Assembly (NCBI RefSeq): GCF_963678635.1
Contig: NC_087064.1
Location: 27,630,189 to 27,694,188 of the forward strand
From: Symsagittifera roscoffensis
Lineage: Eukaryota; Xenacoelomorpha; Acoela; Convolutidae
DNA: 64,000 nucleotides
Direction of reading: 5' to 3'
How positions within the stretch are numbered: position 1 is the stretch's first letter; every line of letters begins with the position of its first letter. Positions 21,696-31,451 of the stretch are shown here, one piece after another. A program made the position numbers and the translations under genes. The notes under the pieces are model-generated. The model was given only the letters and a program-made list of their open reading frames with translations, did no database searches and had not been told where the DNA came from.

Positions 21696-22148
21696 ATGGT
21701 GGCAGCCGAAGAGTTTGTTTTAATTCCAAAGCATGTGTATGTTCGAGAGCAACCACATGCTGCCTATATACTGCTTGACAATTCAATTGAACATAAAAAG
21801 CCTCAATTATCATACTTGAACCAAATGAGACCGCAATTACCTCCGAAACAAAGTGATGCATCAACTGACACAATACCAAAACCAGTTACTGTTGCACCTG
21901 AGGACCACAGACAGCCAACAACAACTACAACAACAACAACGCTTATGACCGAAGATGAGGGAGATGGAACGAATGTTGGTAGTGATGAGTCCACTGATGC
22001 TATGGATGCTGTTGAAAAACGTATATTAGGACAGTTAGAAATCATGGACGTAAAAAAACTTACACGAGCTAAAATTGTTCTGGAAATTATTAAATCATCG
22101 ACTCGGGTCAAAATAAACGGTCCCCACGGGTTAAAAGGTCCCCACTGA
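21696..22148 (+). CDS. Polinton protein with FVLIPK start and Thr-rich linker, left copy (altered end)
   Basis: The 150-residue frame has an amino-terminal EEFVLIPKHVY block, an ILLDNSIEHKKPQLSYLNQMRP block, a threonine run coded by an ACA/ACG microsatellite, an acidic linker and a carboxy-terminal helical block (EKRILGQLEIMDVKKLTRAKIVLEII, key residues only). Proteins opening with a hydrophobic VLIP motif regularly follow the ICEC gene in Polintons. In the right arm the coding sequence continues past KSSTRVKIN with a different end; here a deletion/replacement near 22115 gives NGPHGLKGPH and a stop, so the left carboxy terminus is not native. Confidence 0.5.
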   Translation: MVAAEEFVLIPKHVYVREQPHAAYILLDNSIEHKKPQLSYLNQMRPQLPPKQSDASTDTIPKPVTVAPEDHRQPTTTTTTTTLMTEDEGDGTNVGSDESTDAMDAVEKRILGQLEIMDVKKLTRAKIVLEIIKSSTRVKINGPHGLKGPH

Positions 22149-22199
22149 AATCAAAGCATCCGTTTTTCTGTATGATATACAACAACAGAACGAAAAGTT

Positions 22200-22521
22200 A
22201 CAAAATCATGCTTTCATAATGATTCGTCGGTTATGAATACATATGCCAAACACGCGATCAAGTCAGCTATTGCTACTACAGCAAAAATCAAAAGTCCCAC
22301 CAAGAACCAACAAGTGTTGACAGTACCACAGCCCATCCTCAAGCTCAAAAACAGTCAAAAAACGCAGAGGCACCAAAAGTACAAGCTTACAGCAAAGAGG
22401 TAAAAAAGAAGACTACCAAGAAGACACTGATTCGTACGGAACGCCCTATTACGATTCGGATACTTCAGCGACAGAAACGACGGAGACAAAAACGAAGAGA
22501 TGGCAAACCTACACCAGCTGA
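22200..22521 (+). pseudogene. Ser/Lys-rich ORF upstream of integrase, left copy (deleted/frameshifted)
   Basis: This corresponds to the intact right-arm frame 26800-27129. The left arm lacks about two dozen bases after AATGATTCG and has further frame changes. It ends at the same TGA (22519-22521) that directly precedes the integrase frame. Confidence 0.5.
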
Positions 22522-23510
22522 AGAGAAAATATTTTAAAAAAGTACACATCTAAAGGGGCAGCTTTGTTTGGAAGTGTGAAGAACTTGAAAGACGAAACCA
22601 AACTACCACGACGGAAAGTTAGAAATTTTTTACACTCAGAGCCCTTATACACAAAATATCGAGTAGTTCGTCGAAAAATACCTCGGTTAAAAGTAATAGT
22701 CTATGACATAGACGAAATATGGTCAGTTGATTTAGCATATGTTGATAAACTTGCAAAATACAACAGAGATTTTAAATATCTCCTGGTTGCTGTGGATTCA
22801 ATATCTCGATATCTACGTGTGCAGCCCTTGAAATCAAAATATGCTACTGCAACAGCAGAAGCATTCAAAAAATGATTAAGATTAAACAACCGAAAAAACT
22901 CTGGGTCGAAAAGGGCACAGAATTCAAGGGATCATTTCAGTCACTATGTGATAAGAAGGGTATTTTGGCTTACACAACCGAGAGCGAAAAAAAATCTGCA
23001 TTTGCCGAGAGAAATATTCGATCTTTGAAGAGTTTGATTTACAAATAGTTGGAGCACAAATGGATTTACTCTTACATAGATAAGCTTCAAGAATTTGTTC
23101 ACACAATTAACTCACGAACGAATCGTGTCATAAAAAAGGCACCAAATAAAGTGACCTAAAAGGATGTTCCACATCTAATTTCATTACGAGTAGAACAATC
23201 TCAAAAATTAGTTCGCCAACCAAAACTCTATGTTGGCAATTTTGTCAGATTGGCAAAAATTGACATTCCTTTTCGGAAGGGATACAAAAAATCTTTCACA
23301 GACGAAATTTTTGAAATATTTGACGTACCAACAAGAAATCCTCCGACTTATAACCTTATCGACGCAAACAAGGAGCCAATTGAGGGAAAATTCTATGAGC
23401 CTGAACTAATCAGAGTAGTAGAAAAAGTAGAGCAGGAAGAAAAGGAGGAGGAGGAGGAGGAGGAGGAGGAGGAGGAGGCACAAGAACAAGAACAAGAAAA
23501 TCAGCCATGA
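22522..23510 (+). pseudogene. retroviral-type (rve) integrase of the Polinton, left copy
   Basis: The first core Asp is in WSVDLAYVDKLAKYN, followed by YLLVAVDS.SRYL. The second-Asp block reads LWVEKGTEF (D changed to E; the right arm keeps D). The third acidic residue is in SAFAERNIRSLK. A carboxy-terminal FVRLAKIDIPFRKGYKKSFTDE segment resembles the chromodomain-like/SH3 tail of these enzymes. Polinton integrases cut and join element ends and give 6-bp duplications. The frame is broken by one base missing in an A-run near 22870 and by TAG (23046-23048) and TAA (23157-23159), both also in the right arm. A Glu repeat encoded by GAG triplets ends the protein. Confidence 0.75.
23432..23478 (+). 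repeat. GAG microsatellite in the integrase tail (left arm)
   Basis: An uninterrupted run of GAG triplets codes for glutamate here. The right arm has only a short GAG/GAA/CAG mixture at the mirror position, so this run expanded after the arms separated. Confidence 0.8.
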
Positions 23511-24381
23511 CTAACAATTTTGATGACGCTATCAACGATTCCTTTACGGTTACTTTGGTGTCATCGGCGTCTATGAACATTTTCAGTGAAAACTCATTGG
23601 CCAACTTTAAAAATCTTTTAAATGAAGAGATCAATCTCCAAGGTGAATGGAAAGTAGCACTGACAGAAATAACACTCCCCGCTCATATAAACAATGTAAC
23701 AGACACAAAGCTCATATACTACAAAAAGACAAAGTCAGAGCAAGTCAAAAAGTTAACAAAGATAAAATTTCCAGGCCATATGATGGTGAACGAGTTGAAA
23801 TTACAAGGGGTTTATATGATGATGTTAAAAAAATAATTAACGAAATCAACTTGAAGACGGAGCTTGAAAACTTCAGTTATGATATCGATCCGATTACCAG
23901 ACACCTCACGTTATGGATGCATTACTGGGAAGGAATTACGTTTGAGAGTCCTCAGATTCTCAGTATTTTGGGTTTCAAAGGCATTAGGAATGGAACAGGA
24001 TACCACATAGGTTAAAAACGTTCCAGCCAAGTACATAGCATATTAACAACTCAAAATTTGATCTCTGACTATCCCGTTGACATGACTTCCGGTACTCAAT
24101 TAATGTTTATATACTTGGATATCATTTACTACCAAATTGTGGGGGATACCAAAGCTCCGCTATTAAGAGTCATTGATTCTAATCGGCGAGTGAAAAACGG
24201 TAACGTGTGTCTGATCGAACCTAATCATCGCAAAGTTTTCAGCAATTTAGATTACAAGAAACTTCTAGTAAATAATATTCAAAGCATTGGAGTAAATTTG
24301 CAAACCAAAACTGGTCGTCTTAACCCATTTGCGGGTGGAGGGGGAAAAATTGTTCTAACTTTAAAATTTCAAAAACTTTAG
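23507..24381 (+). pseudogene. Polinton minor capsid (penton-like) protein, left copy
   Basis: The start ATG overlaps the integrase stop (ATGA). The opening FTVTLVSSASMNIFSENSLANF and INLQGEWKVALTEITLP blocks are the signature of the single-jelly-roll minor capsid protein of Polintons/adintoviruses, which forms the capsid vertices. About 290 residues are expected. A 5-A run after ATATACTAC (the reading frame needs 6) shifts the frame at about residue 75, and a TAA follows GYHIG near 24015. The carboxy end (NPFAGGGGKIVLTLKF) is present. Confidence 0.75.
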
Positions 24382-24390
24382 TACTGGTAT

Positions 24391-24942
24391 ATATATATTA
24401 GGACCATCAGGGGAGTAGGATGGTCCAATTTTTTGGGTAAAAGCATTTTCAAAGGTTACAAGTAGAGGAGGTTTTTCAAACAAATCTAGAGAACTGTGGG
24501 TCGCTTCAGTTGGTATCAAATTAGAAATAATTTCGCACTCTGGTGAAGAAATTAGAGCGACTTCTTGGTAGAGTTCGTTTCTTTGAAATGGTACCGCTGG
24601 TTTTTCTTCTGATTCTCTTCACTGAAGTCTTCCTCTTCTTGATCTTGCGAGCAGATTTTTTTCCACTTCCAACTTGTGTTTTAATCGTATTCTTGACTGT
24701 ACTTTTCAAAGCTTGCTTGGGCGTTTTTGTCTTAGTGGCTATATTAATAAACTCCGGAGCAGCTTGGACAAGCAACTCTTTTCCGATTCGTTTTGCAGCA
24801 GGTATTATAAATTTTCGAGCTAAAGGAAGCGCAACTCTTCCAATTCCCATTGCCAAGGCACCAAAGCCACTGCTTCGTTGTCTGTAGTGCCCTGAGAAGT
24901 GCGGCATAGTCGCTTGATTATGGTAATACGCATCCATATTTA
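24391..24942. other. loop of the palindrome (unique sequence)
   Basis: Homology between the arms ends after GTACTGGTAT at 24390 and its mirror at 24943. The 552 unpaired bases continue the right arm, because the pX gene lies 14 bases beyond the right minor capsid gene and has no left-arm partner. So there is a single novel junction near 24390, where an ATATATATTA stretch gives only 2-4 bases of possible microhomology with the mirror position. Confidence 0.75.
24521..24937 (-). CDS. pX-like basic minor virion protein, 138 aa
   Basis: An intact frame starting 14 bases after the right minor capsid stop. The amino terminus is Tyr/His/Gln-rich (YYHNQATMPHFSG.YRQR), then GFGALAMGIGRVALPLARKFIIPAAKRIGKE, an Ala/Pro hydrophobic block, then a strongly basic tail (SARKIKKRKTSVKRIRRKTSG). 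This layout matches adenovirus pX-related proteins of Polintons and adintoviruses, small core/cement proteins that contact DNA or membrane. It is the only single-copy gene in the element. A relic with the same landmarks lies at 5655-5955. Confidence 0.75.
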   Translation of the reverse strand: MDAYYHNQATMPHFSGHYRQRSSGFGALAMGIGRVALPLARKFIIPAAKRIGKELLVQAAPEFINIATKTKTPKQALKSTVKNTIKTQVGSGKKSARKIKKRKTSVKRIRRKTSGTISKKRTLPRSRSNFFTRVRNYF

Positions 24943-24951
24943 ATACCAGTA

Positions 24952-25828
24952 CTAAAATTTTTGAAATTTTAAAGTTTGAACAAGTTTTCTTCCTCCACCC
25001 GCAAATGGGACAAAACGACCAGTTTCGGTTCGCAAATTTACTCCAATGCTTTGAATATTATTTACTAGAAGTTTCTTGTAATCTAAATTGCTGAAAACTT
25101 TGCGATGATTAGGTTCGATCAGACACACGTTACCGTTTTTCACTCGCCGATTAGTATCAATGATTCTTAATAGCGGAGCTTTGGTATCCCCCACAATTTG
25201 GTAGTGAATGATATCCAAGTATATAAACATTAATTGAGTACCGGCAGTCATGTCAACGGGATAGTCAGAGATCAAATTTTGAGTTGTTAATATGCTATGT
25301 ACTTGGCTGGAACGTTTGTAACCTATGTCGTATCCTGTTCCATCCCTAATGCCTTTGAAACCCAAAATACTGAGAATCTGAGGACTCTCAAACGTAATTC
25401 CTTCCCAGTAATGCATCCATAACGTGAGGTGTCTGGTAATCGGATCGATATCATAACTGAAGTTCTCAAGCTCCGTCTTCAAGTTGATTTCGTTAATTAT
25501 TTTTTTAACATCATCATATAAACCCCTTGTAATTTCAACTCGTTCACCATCATATGGCCAGGAAATTTTATCTTTGTTATTTTTTTGACTTGCTCTGACT
25601 TTGTCTTTTTTTGTAGTATATGAGCTTTGTGTCTGTTACATTGTTTATATGAGTGGGGAATGTTATTTCTGTCAGAGATACTTTCCATTCACCTTGGAGA
25701 TTGATCTCTTTGCTTAAAAGATTTTTAAATTTGGCCAATGAGTTTTCACTGAAAATACTCATAGACGCCGATGACACCAAAGTAACCGTAAAGGAATCGT
25801 TGATAGCGTCATCAAAATTGTTAGTCAT
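24952..25828 (-). pseudogene. Polinton minor capsid (penton-like) protein, right copy
   Basis: Same protein as the left copy, with the same ATGA overlap with the integrase. Here the A-run after ATATACTAC has 7 bases, one too many, so the frame breaks at the same place in the opposite sense. Downstream the frame is open to the end (25482-24952), including the Tyr that is a stop in the left arm. Apart from the one homopolymer change this copy is complete. Confidence 0.75.
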
Positions 25829-26797
25829 GGCTGATTTTCTTGTTCTTGTTCTTGTGCCTCCTCCTGCTCCTCCTCCTTTTCTTCCTGCTCTACTTTTTCT
25901 ACTACTCTGATTAGTTCAAGCTCATAGAATTTTCCCTCAATTGGCTCCTTGTTTGCGTCGATAAGGTTATAAGTCGGAGGATTTCTTGTTGGTACGTCAA
26001 ATATTTTAAAAACTTTGTCTGTGAAAGATTTTTTGTATCCCTTCCGAAAATAAATGTCATTTTTTGCCAATCTGACAAAATTGCCAACATAGAGTTTTGG
26101 TTGGCGAACTATTTTTTGAGATTGTTCTACTCGTAATGAAATTAGATGTGGAACATCCTTTTAGGTCACTTTATTTGGTGCCTTTTTTATGCCACGATTC
26201 GTTCGTGAGTTAATTGTGTGAACAAATTCTTGAAGCTTGTCTATGTAAGAGTAAATCCATTTGTGCTCCAACTATTTGTAAATCAAACTCTTCAAAGATC
26301 GAATATTTCTCTCGGCAAATGCAGATTTTTTTTCGCTCTCGGTTGTGAAAGTCAAAATACCATTCTTATCACATAGTGACTGAAATGATCCCTTGAACTC
26401 TGTGCCCTTGTCTACCCAGAGTTTTTTCGGTTGTTTAATCTTAATCATTTTTTTGAATGCTTCTGCTGTTGCAGTAGCATATTTTGATTTCAATGGCTGC
26501 ACACGTAGAGATCGAGACATTGAATCCACAGCAACCAGGAGATATTTAAAATCTCTGTTGTATTTTGCAAGTTTATCAACATATGCTAAATCAACTGACC
26601 ATATTTTGTCTATATCATAGACTATTACTTTTAACCGAGGTATTTTTCGACGAACTGCTCAATATTTTGTGTATGCGGGCTCTGAGTGTAAAAAATGTCT
26701 AACTTTCCGTCGTGGTAGTTTGGTTTCGTCTTTCAAGTTCTTCACACTTCCAAACAAAGCTGCCCCTTTAGATGTGTACTTTTTTAAAATATTTTCT
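25825..26797 (-). pseudogene. retroviral-type integrase of the Polinton, right copy
   Basis: Inverted counterpart of the left integrase. It keeps all three acidic catalytic residues (VDLAYV, WVDKGTEF, AERNIRS) and an intact A-run in the core, but has TAG at 26272-26274 and TAA at 26161-26163 at the same positions as the left arm, and its own TGA near 26660. The Glu-rich tail is shorter and contains Gln. The enzyme cannot be made in full from either arm. Confidence 0.75.
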
Positions 26798-26799
26798 CT

Positions 26800-27129
26800 T
26801 CAGCTGGTGTAGGTTTGCCATCTCTTCGTTTTTGTCTCCGTCGTTTCTGTTGCTGAAGTATCCGAATCGTAATAGGGCGTTCCGTACGAATCAGAGTCTT
26901 CTTGGTAGTCTTCTTTTTTACCTCTTTGCTGTAAGCTTGTACTTTTGGTGCCTCTGCGTTTTTCAACTGTTTTTGAGCTTGAGGATGGGCTGTTGGTACT
27001 GTCAACACTTGTTGGTTGTTTGGTGGGACTTTTGATTTTTGCTGTAGTAGCAATAGCTGACTTGATCGCGTGTTTGGCATATGTATTCATAACCGACTGT
27101 TCGTTAAGGTTAAGAGCCGAAAGAATCAT
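26800..27129 (-). CDS. Ser/Lys-rich ORF upstream of integrase, right copy, 109 aa
   Basis: An intact frame with a basic, Ser/Thr-rich first half (KSPTKQPTSVDSTNSPSSSS) and a Tyr/Asp/Thr-rich second half. It ends at TGA in exactly the reading frame of the integrase that follows without an ATG of its own. This may be the amino-terminal extension of the integrase, separated by a nonsense change shared by both arms, or an independent short protein. No domain is recognised. Confidence 0.45.
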   Translation of the reverse strand: MILSALNLNEQSVMNTYAKHAIKSAIATTAKIKSPTKQPTSVDSTNSPSSSSKTVEKRRGTKSTSLQQRGKKEDYQEDSDSYGTPYYDSDTSATETTETKTKRWQTYTS

Positions 27130-27169
27130 TATGAAAGCAGGATTTTGTAACTTTTTGTTCTATTGTTAT

Positions 27170-27662
27170 ATATCATACAGAAAAACTGATGCTTTGATTC
27201 CAGTGGGGACCTTGTCCAGATAAATCATATCGTCATTTTTGTTTATTTTGACCCGAGTCGATGATTTAATAATTTCCAGAACAATTTTAGCTCGTGTAAG
27301 TTTTCTTACGTCCATGATTTCTAACTGTCCTAATATACGTTTTAAACAGCATCCATAGCATCAGTGGACTCATCACTACCAACATTCGTTCCATCTCCCT
27401 CATCTTCGGTCATAAGCGTTGTTGTTGTTGTAGTTGTTGTTGGCTGTCTGTGGTCCTCAGGTGCAACAGTAATTGGTATTGGTATTGTGTCAATTGATGC
27501 ATCACTTTGTTTCGGAGGTAATTGCGGTCTCATTTGGTTCAAGTATGATAATTGAGGCTTTTTATGTTCAATTGAATTGTCAAGCAGTACATGTGCAGCA
27601 AGTGGTTGCTCTCGAACATAGACATGCTTTGAATTTAAAACAAACTCTTCGGCTGCCACCAT
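27170..27662 (-). pseudogene. Polinton FVLIPK protein, right copy (nonsense/indel)
   Basis: Same gene as 21696-22148. After MDAV the right arm reads TAA where the left has a Glu-Lys coding GAAAAA, so the frame ends at 27342. Beyond it the original carboxy end (VKINKNDDMIYLDKVPTGIKA) is still readable to about 27170, better preserved than in the left arm. Confidence 0.6.
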
Positions 27663-27665
27663 TGT

Positions 27666-27975
27666 TTATCTTCTAAGGTAATTGAAGCAAAAGTAGAGAA
27701 TATGTCGGACTAGATTAAAACCTTGCTTACTCAAAATAATTGCTCGTTTTCTATCAAGGTTCGTCTGTGGGTTGATTAACAATTTAAATATTTCTTCAAA
27801 ATTGTGTATGTTAGGGATATTAACTCGTTAGCACGTTACCATTGACTACATTCAGCAAGCATTCGCATATAACTGAAATCACATTTCGATTTGATGTTTT
27901 TCTAATAAAACTTCGAAGTTGAGAAGGATTTAATTGAACCATGTGCTGCAGAATAGATCGTTTTCTCGCGTTCAT
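27666..27975 (-). pseudogene. ICEC-motif protein, right copy (frameshifted)
   Basis: The right copy has a 4-base insertion (TAAC) after the GGTAACGTGC corresponding to the GNV codons (near 27830), which shifts the frame into a stop. The rest matches the left gene. Confidence 0.7.
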
Positions 27976-28041
27976 TTGTTATGGGTGTGACTGGCTCTGC
28001 CTTACTTAATGGTAAGTAAAAAATTGATGGACCTGGTGGTT

Positions 28042-28602
28042 TTATGTTTGAACAGTATCGTAAACAATTAATAGATGTCCGTATGTGTCCTTTGTGGCAA
28101 GTTCATAACAGCTTCTCAAAAATTTTGTTAAATTCAGTTGCCTTCCAATATGCTCTAGTTGCTGAATATCACGAGGTGATTTGAATAAAATGATATGCGA
28201 TGTGTTTAAATCAATTGTTCGGGACCAACGACTTTGCTGGAATAAATTATGCTTGACATTTATAACATCTAAACCTTTGTGTATCCCTGCTGTTGCGAGT
28301 TTAACAAACTCGTTATCATTGTATATGTCTTCACAGGAATCATCAAACACTAGAAGAACATTTTCAATGTTCCTTAGCCCATCAAAACCGTTGAATTTCA
28401 CAAACTCAAGGTTAATATTGTGAGACTTCTCTTTTTCACTGTACATCGATTGACTTTCTGTGTAAAAGAAGATTGCTCTTTTAAACCTTGGATAAAATGT
28501 TTTTCCTTTCAAAAGTTTGAATATTAACTCTGTTTTTCCGGATCCTGAAGGTCCAACAACTGCCATAAACAATCGCGTTGAGGTATGAACAATTTTATTC
28601 AT
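28042..28602 (-). CDS. A32/FtsK-HerA-type DNA-packaging ATPase, right copy
   Basis: Inverted counterpart of the left ATPase, with intact frame, Walker A GPSGSGKT and Walker B LLVFDD. Including the upstream TTG-initiated part (from 28656), 10 of 204 residues differ from the left copy, among them RHKG to IHKG and IYVKHN to INVKHN, in otherwise conserved blocks. That pattern suggests relaxed constraint. Confidence 0.85.
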   Translation of the reverse strand: MNKIVHTSTRLFMAVVGPSGSGKTELIFKLLKGKTFYPRFKRAIFFYTESQSMYSEKEKSHNINLEFVKFNGFDGLRNIENVLLVFDDSCEDIYNDNEFVKLATAGIHKGLDVINVKHNLFQQSRWSRTIDLNTSHIILFKSPRDIQQLEHIGRQLNLTKFLRSCYELATKDTYGHLLIVYDTVQT

Positions 28603-28790
28603 ATCCGAGGATTTGGTAGTACGTAGCCAACTAAACCGGACAGGATTGAGAACCAAACTGATGTTTCCTCACAGCTTAGTTTTGTCAAAGAGAGTTTGTA
28701 GATACAGAAAGTCAATAAAATATAAATTAAAATCATTTGAGACATAAAAACCACTTCAGATCTCGGTACGGTTACATTATTACAAAATTT

Positions 28791-28883
28791 CTAAGGTTTT
28801 CGCTCAACACTGTCATTATTTTCCTCATAAACAAAATCAGTAATGATAGTTGCATCAGGTTCATCAACTGCTATTTCAGACAT
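28791..28883 (-). CDS. possible 30-aa acidic mini-ORF (right)
   Basis: Inverted counterpart of 20479-20571, same length and frame. Confidence 0.3.
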   Translation of the reverse strand: MSEIAVDEPDATIITDFVYEENNDSVERKP

Positions 28884-28923
28884 TTTGTTCAAAATGAAAA
28901 AAAAATGTGGATAAAAAAATTAA

Positions 28924-29456
28924 TTATTCTTCTGAACAGTAATAAATCTCATATCGAGTATAACTTGTACAGACAGTACTATCACTATCATCCTCATCAT
29001 CATACATTTGCAAAACATAGTTAGCAGGAACATTCAGTTTTTGCATGAAACATAATTTTTTTCACAGAGTCCTCTTTCACTTTCTGTTGAATTTCTTTGG
29101 GTAGCTCACTGCTGGTTAGATCCAATTGAACTCCGGGTTGACGATGTTTGGGTACTAAGACTAGCTTGGGAAGGCAGACTCCTCGCTTGCTGGCTAACCT
29201 TTCCAATATATTTGAATCGCTGGAAATAGATGAACTGCTCAATCACGGGAAAAAATCTTCGCAGAGTAGTCAATTCTTCTTCAGATAGAACAACTTGCTC
29301 TTTTCGTTGCACAATTTGGCCTTTGCAGTCAACGCGCTCTATTCGGGTCAATGAAATTTTAATATCACTCTCTGGGGTCATCCAAGCACAAAGAACTGAA
29401 TTTGAAGATAGATATGTCTCCACTTTGGCTAATCTCTCCGTGTTGATCATCGTCAT
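28924..29456 (-). pseudogene. Polinton ORF e, right copy (broken)
   Basis: Two overlapping frames (29456-29106 and 29242-29021) together cover the left-arm gene, so a frameshift lies near 29240, and a second change near the QMYDDE region removes the end. A small insertion (CACGGGAAAAAATCTTC) at about 29245 is absent from the left arm. Confidence 0.65.
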
Positions 29457-29470
29457 TATTTTTCAACCAA

Positions 29471-29944
29471 TCAAAAAAAACTTTGGATTTTTTTTAGAGC
29501 ACAATGATTTTTGGAGTTGTAATGAGGTATATGTTTGCAGCAGCTCGAAAATTTCTTGTAATGTAAGTTTTCAACTCTTGGACAACCCAAATCATCAAGA
29601 TTCTCTACTCTGCGGTCTAAATATTGGGCTAGGAAGTCTGCCTTTTCCTTTCCCTTAGCGTAGAATGTAGCTCCGGGATTCCTCAATACAACATTTTGGA
29701 TAATTTGGTTGAGATTTAAATATAAGTAATCACCACTATCCCAATGAAGTCCATGCAAGTAATTCGTTAGCCAGCTGTAGGCTTTTTGCTCGAGTTTTGG
29801 AAGGGAATTAAAACTGACTGGTGGTAGAAAAATTAGGGAGTCGCTGTAGTCAGCGGTTGTGATTGCTAATTCTTTTAAAATAAAAGTGTTTTTCTTGTAT
29901 CAAAATCCTTCCAAATCCAACACAACTGATCTTTCACTCAGCAT
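29471..29944 (-). pseudogene. Polinton ORF d, right copy (nonsense mutation)
   Basis: Same gene as 19433-19906, but the arginine codon after DLEGF is TGA here (near 29900), so only an internal reinitiation from Met at 29758 would give protein. The remainder is nearly identical to the left copy. Confidence 0.7.
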
Positions 29945-30375
29945 TCTAACAAATGATAGAGTTTTGGTTTCCTCAATTTGATTAATGAACAAAACGTGAT
30001 ACCGCTCAAGTGACCAAGCAGGCTGTTGTTACATTTCCACGGTAAAACATAGCAATATGTGGGACCAGTATTGTAAACTTCACGAACAAAACCGGCGGCA
30101 TCATGTAAAACAGCATGCATTCGTAGATTTTTTGAATCACTTAAATATTTGTCTAACGAAGAATTTTCTATCCCGATTAGTCCACCATAAGGTCTCAGCT
30201 TGATAGCAACATCGCAGTTTATATCGTTAGTAGTCGAGAAGAAGAATAAGGAACATGCAGCAAAGAAATAATTCCGACGGTTGGTGTTTTCTGGATACGT
30301 TTTTTTCAAAGTAATAAATATCTCATGGATAATTTCCAAGTCCGTTGAAGTTACAGTTCGTTTTTCCAATTTCAT
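29938..30375 (-). CDS. Polinton ORF c, right copy, 145 aa
   Basis: Inverted counterpart of 19002-19439 and also intact, with only a few amino-acid differences (for example STVLE against STDLE and NYFLAA against NYFFAA). Two intact copies in an otherwise damaged element suggest recent duplication or luck rather than proven selection. Confidence 0.65.
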   Translation of the reverse strand: MKLEKRTVTSTDLEIIHEIFITLKKTYPENTNRRNYFFAACSLFFFSTTNDINCDVAIKLRPYGGLIGIENSSLDKYLSDSKNLRMHAVLHDAAGFVREVYNTGPTYCYVLPWKCNNSLLGHLSGITFCSLIKLRKPKLYHLLEC

Positions 30376-30524
30376 TTTTAATTTTTGCTAACACTTCTCC
30401 GACTTGCTTAATTTCAAGCCAATGAAAATGAAAGTAACCTTCCAGGTATTACTTACTTAGACCTATATCTCGATGGTATATATTTAGATAAACTACCGGA
30501 AGTTTTTGATACTTTGAAAGTTTA

Positions 30525-30908
30525 TTAAAACAAAGTCGTATTTTTTCGCTCCGGTCCTTTCTCAATCAACATTGAGTTGAAATCAAATGAATAATCAAAG
30601 ATATTTTCATAGGTAGCAAAGGTCAAATTAGTTGCTTTTCCATATTTCTGTTTTGCATAAATACACCACGTTATTTGTAAAAGCTCATCCAGATAAAACT
30701 GTTCTTTACAATTTTCTGCATATTCTTTATTTGCAATTTTTTTGTCTCTCGACACGAAAACTGTGTGATGATTGTGAATGTATTCGTTTTTTATTTGAGA
30801 CCCAATTGAAAAAACAGTGAAAGATAAATGCTCCGAATCAATGTCACTTGTATGCCAATTTCCCATTAAGTTCATTTTTCGCAATTCATTATTCCACAAT
30901 TTTACCAT
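30525..30908 (-). CDS. Polinton ORF a, right copy, 127 aa, unknown function
   Basis: An intact 127-residue frame starting at the first ATG after the inner terminal repeat. No signal peptide or membrane segment is evident. A central WCIYAKQKYGKATNLTFATYENIFDYSFDF stretch (shown here only as its landmarks WCIYAKQKYG and ENIFDYSFDF) is typical of a folded protein. I do not recognise it from Polinton core genes. Position next to the terminal repeat would fit an early or accessory role, but this is inference. Confidence 0.55.
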   Translation of the reverse strand: MVKLWNNELRKMNLMGNWHTSDIDSEHLSFTVFSIGSQIKNEYIHNHHTVFVSRDKKIANKEYAENCKEQFYLDELLQITWCIYAKQKYGKATNLTFATYENIFDYSFDFNSMLIEKGPERKNTTLF

Positions 30909-31152
30909 TATTTACTATTGCGTTATCGTCTAGACGTAACAGAGACGACTGCAACCGGAATGCAACCTTGGTGAGTAATTATGGTTTACATACGTTTCAG
31001 TGTTAATACATTTAAATCATGGAAATACTCTACAGCATTCAATAGACCGTTAAAATTTTGCTGGCCAAAGCTATAATTGCTTTGTTTTATTACCCACTCC
31101 AAAAGTACGGCAGCATTCCCAGTCAAACGTACCAAAGGGCGAAAAAATGCTA

Positions 31153-31451
31153 ATTTATGCTATTTTCTAAACATAAATCGGGTGAATAATTTTTGAGGAT
31201 CCTACTTTGATTATCCGCCAGTGATCTAGAATTTTGCTACATGGGTATATGACTTTTGGTAAAATACTCAGGGGGAGGCCACCCAAAAATTTGGATCCTC
31301 AAGTGAGGATTTTGTTAATTTACCAGCAAAATGCCGGCTGACTACAAGATAATTTTTGACCCCTTAGATGTCGGATCTTAGGCGCCCACGTCTTATTTTA
31401 GGTGATTTTGACCCTCCCCCCTAAGGATCCCTGGCGGCCCCTCATACTACT
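31153..31451 (-). repeat. terminal repeat R3 (inner, right)
   Basis: Inverted counterpart of R2, ending in CATACTACT followed by AAAGGGTCA, exactly mirroring the R2 flank. A few internal deletions and substitutions separate it from R2. Confidence 0.85.

Noticed and set aside
21803-22111. Minus-strand ORF with a valine run opposite the Thr-rich linker
   Set aside because: Antisense reading of the ACA microsatellite in a real plus-strand gene; the same holds for 27364-27555.
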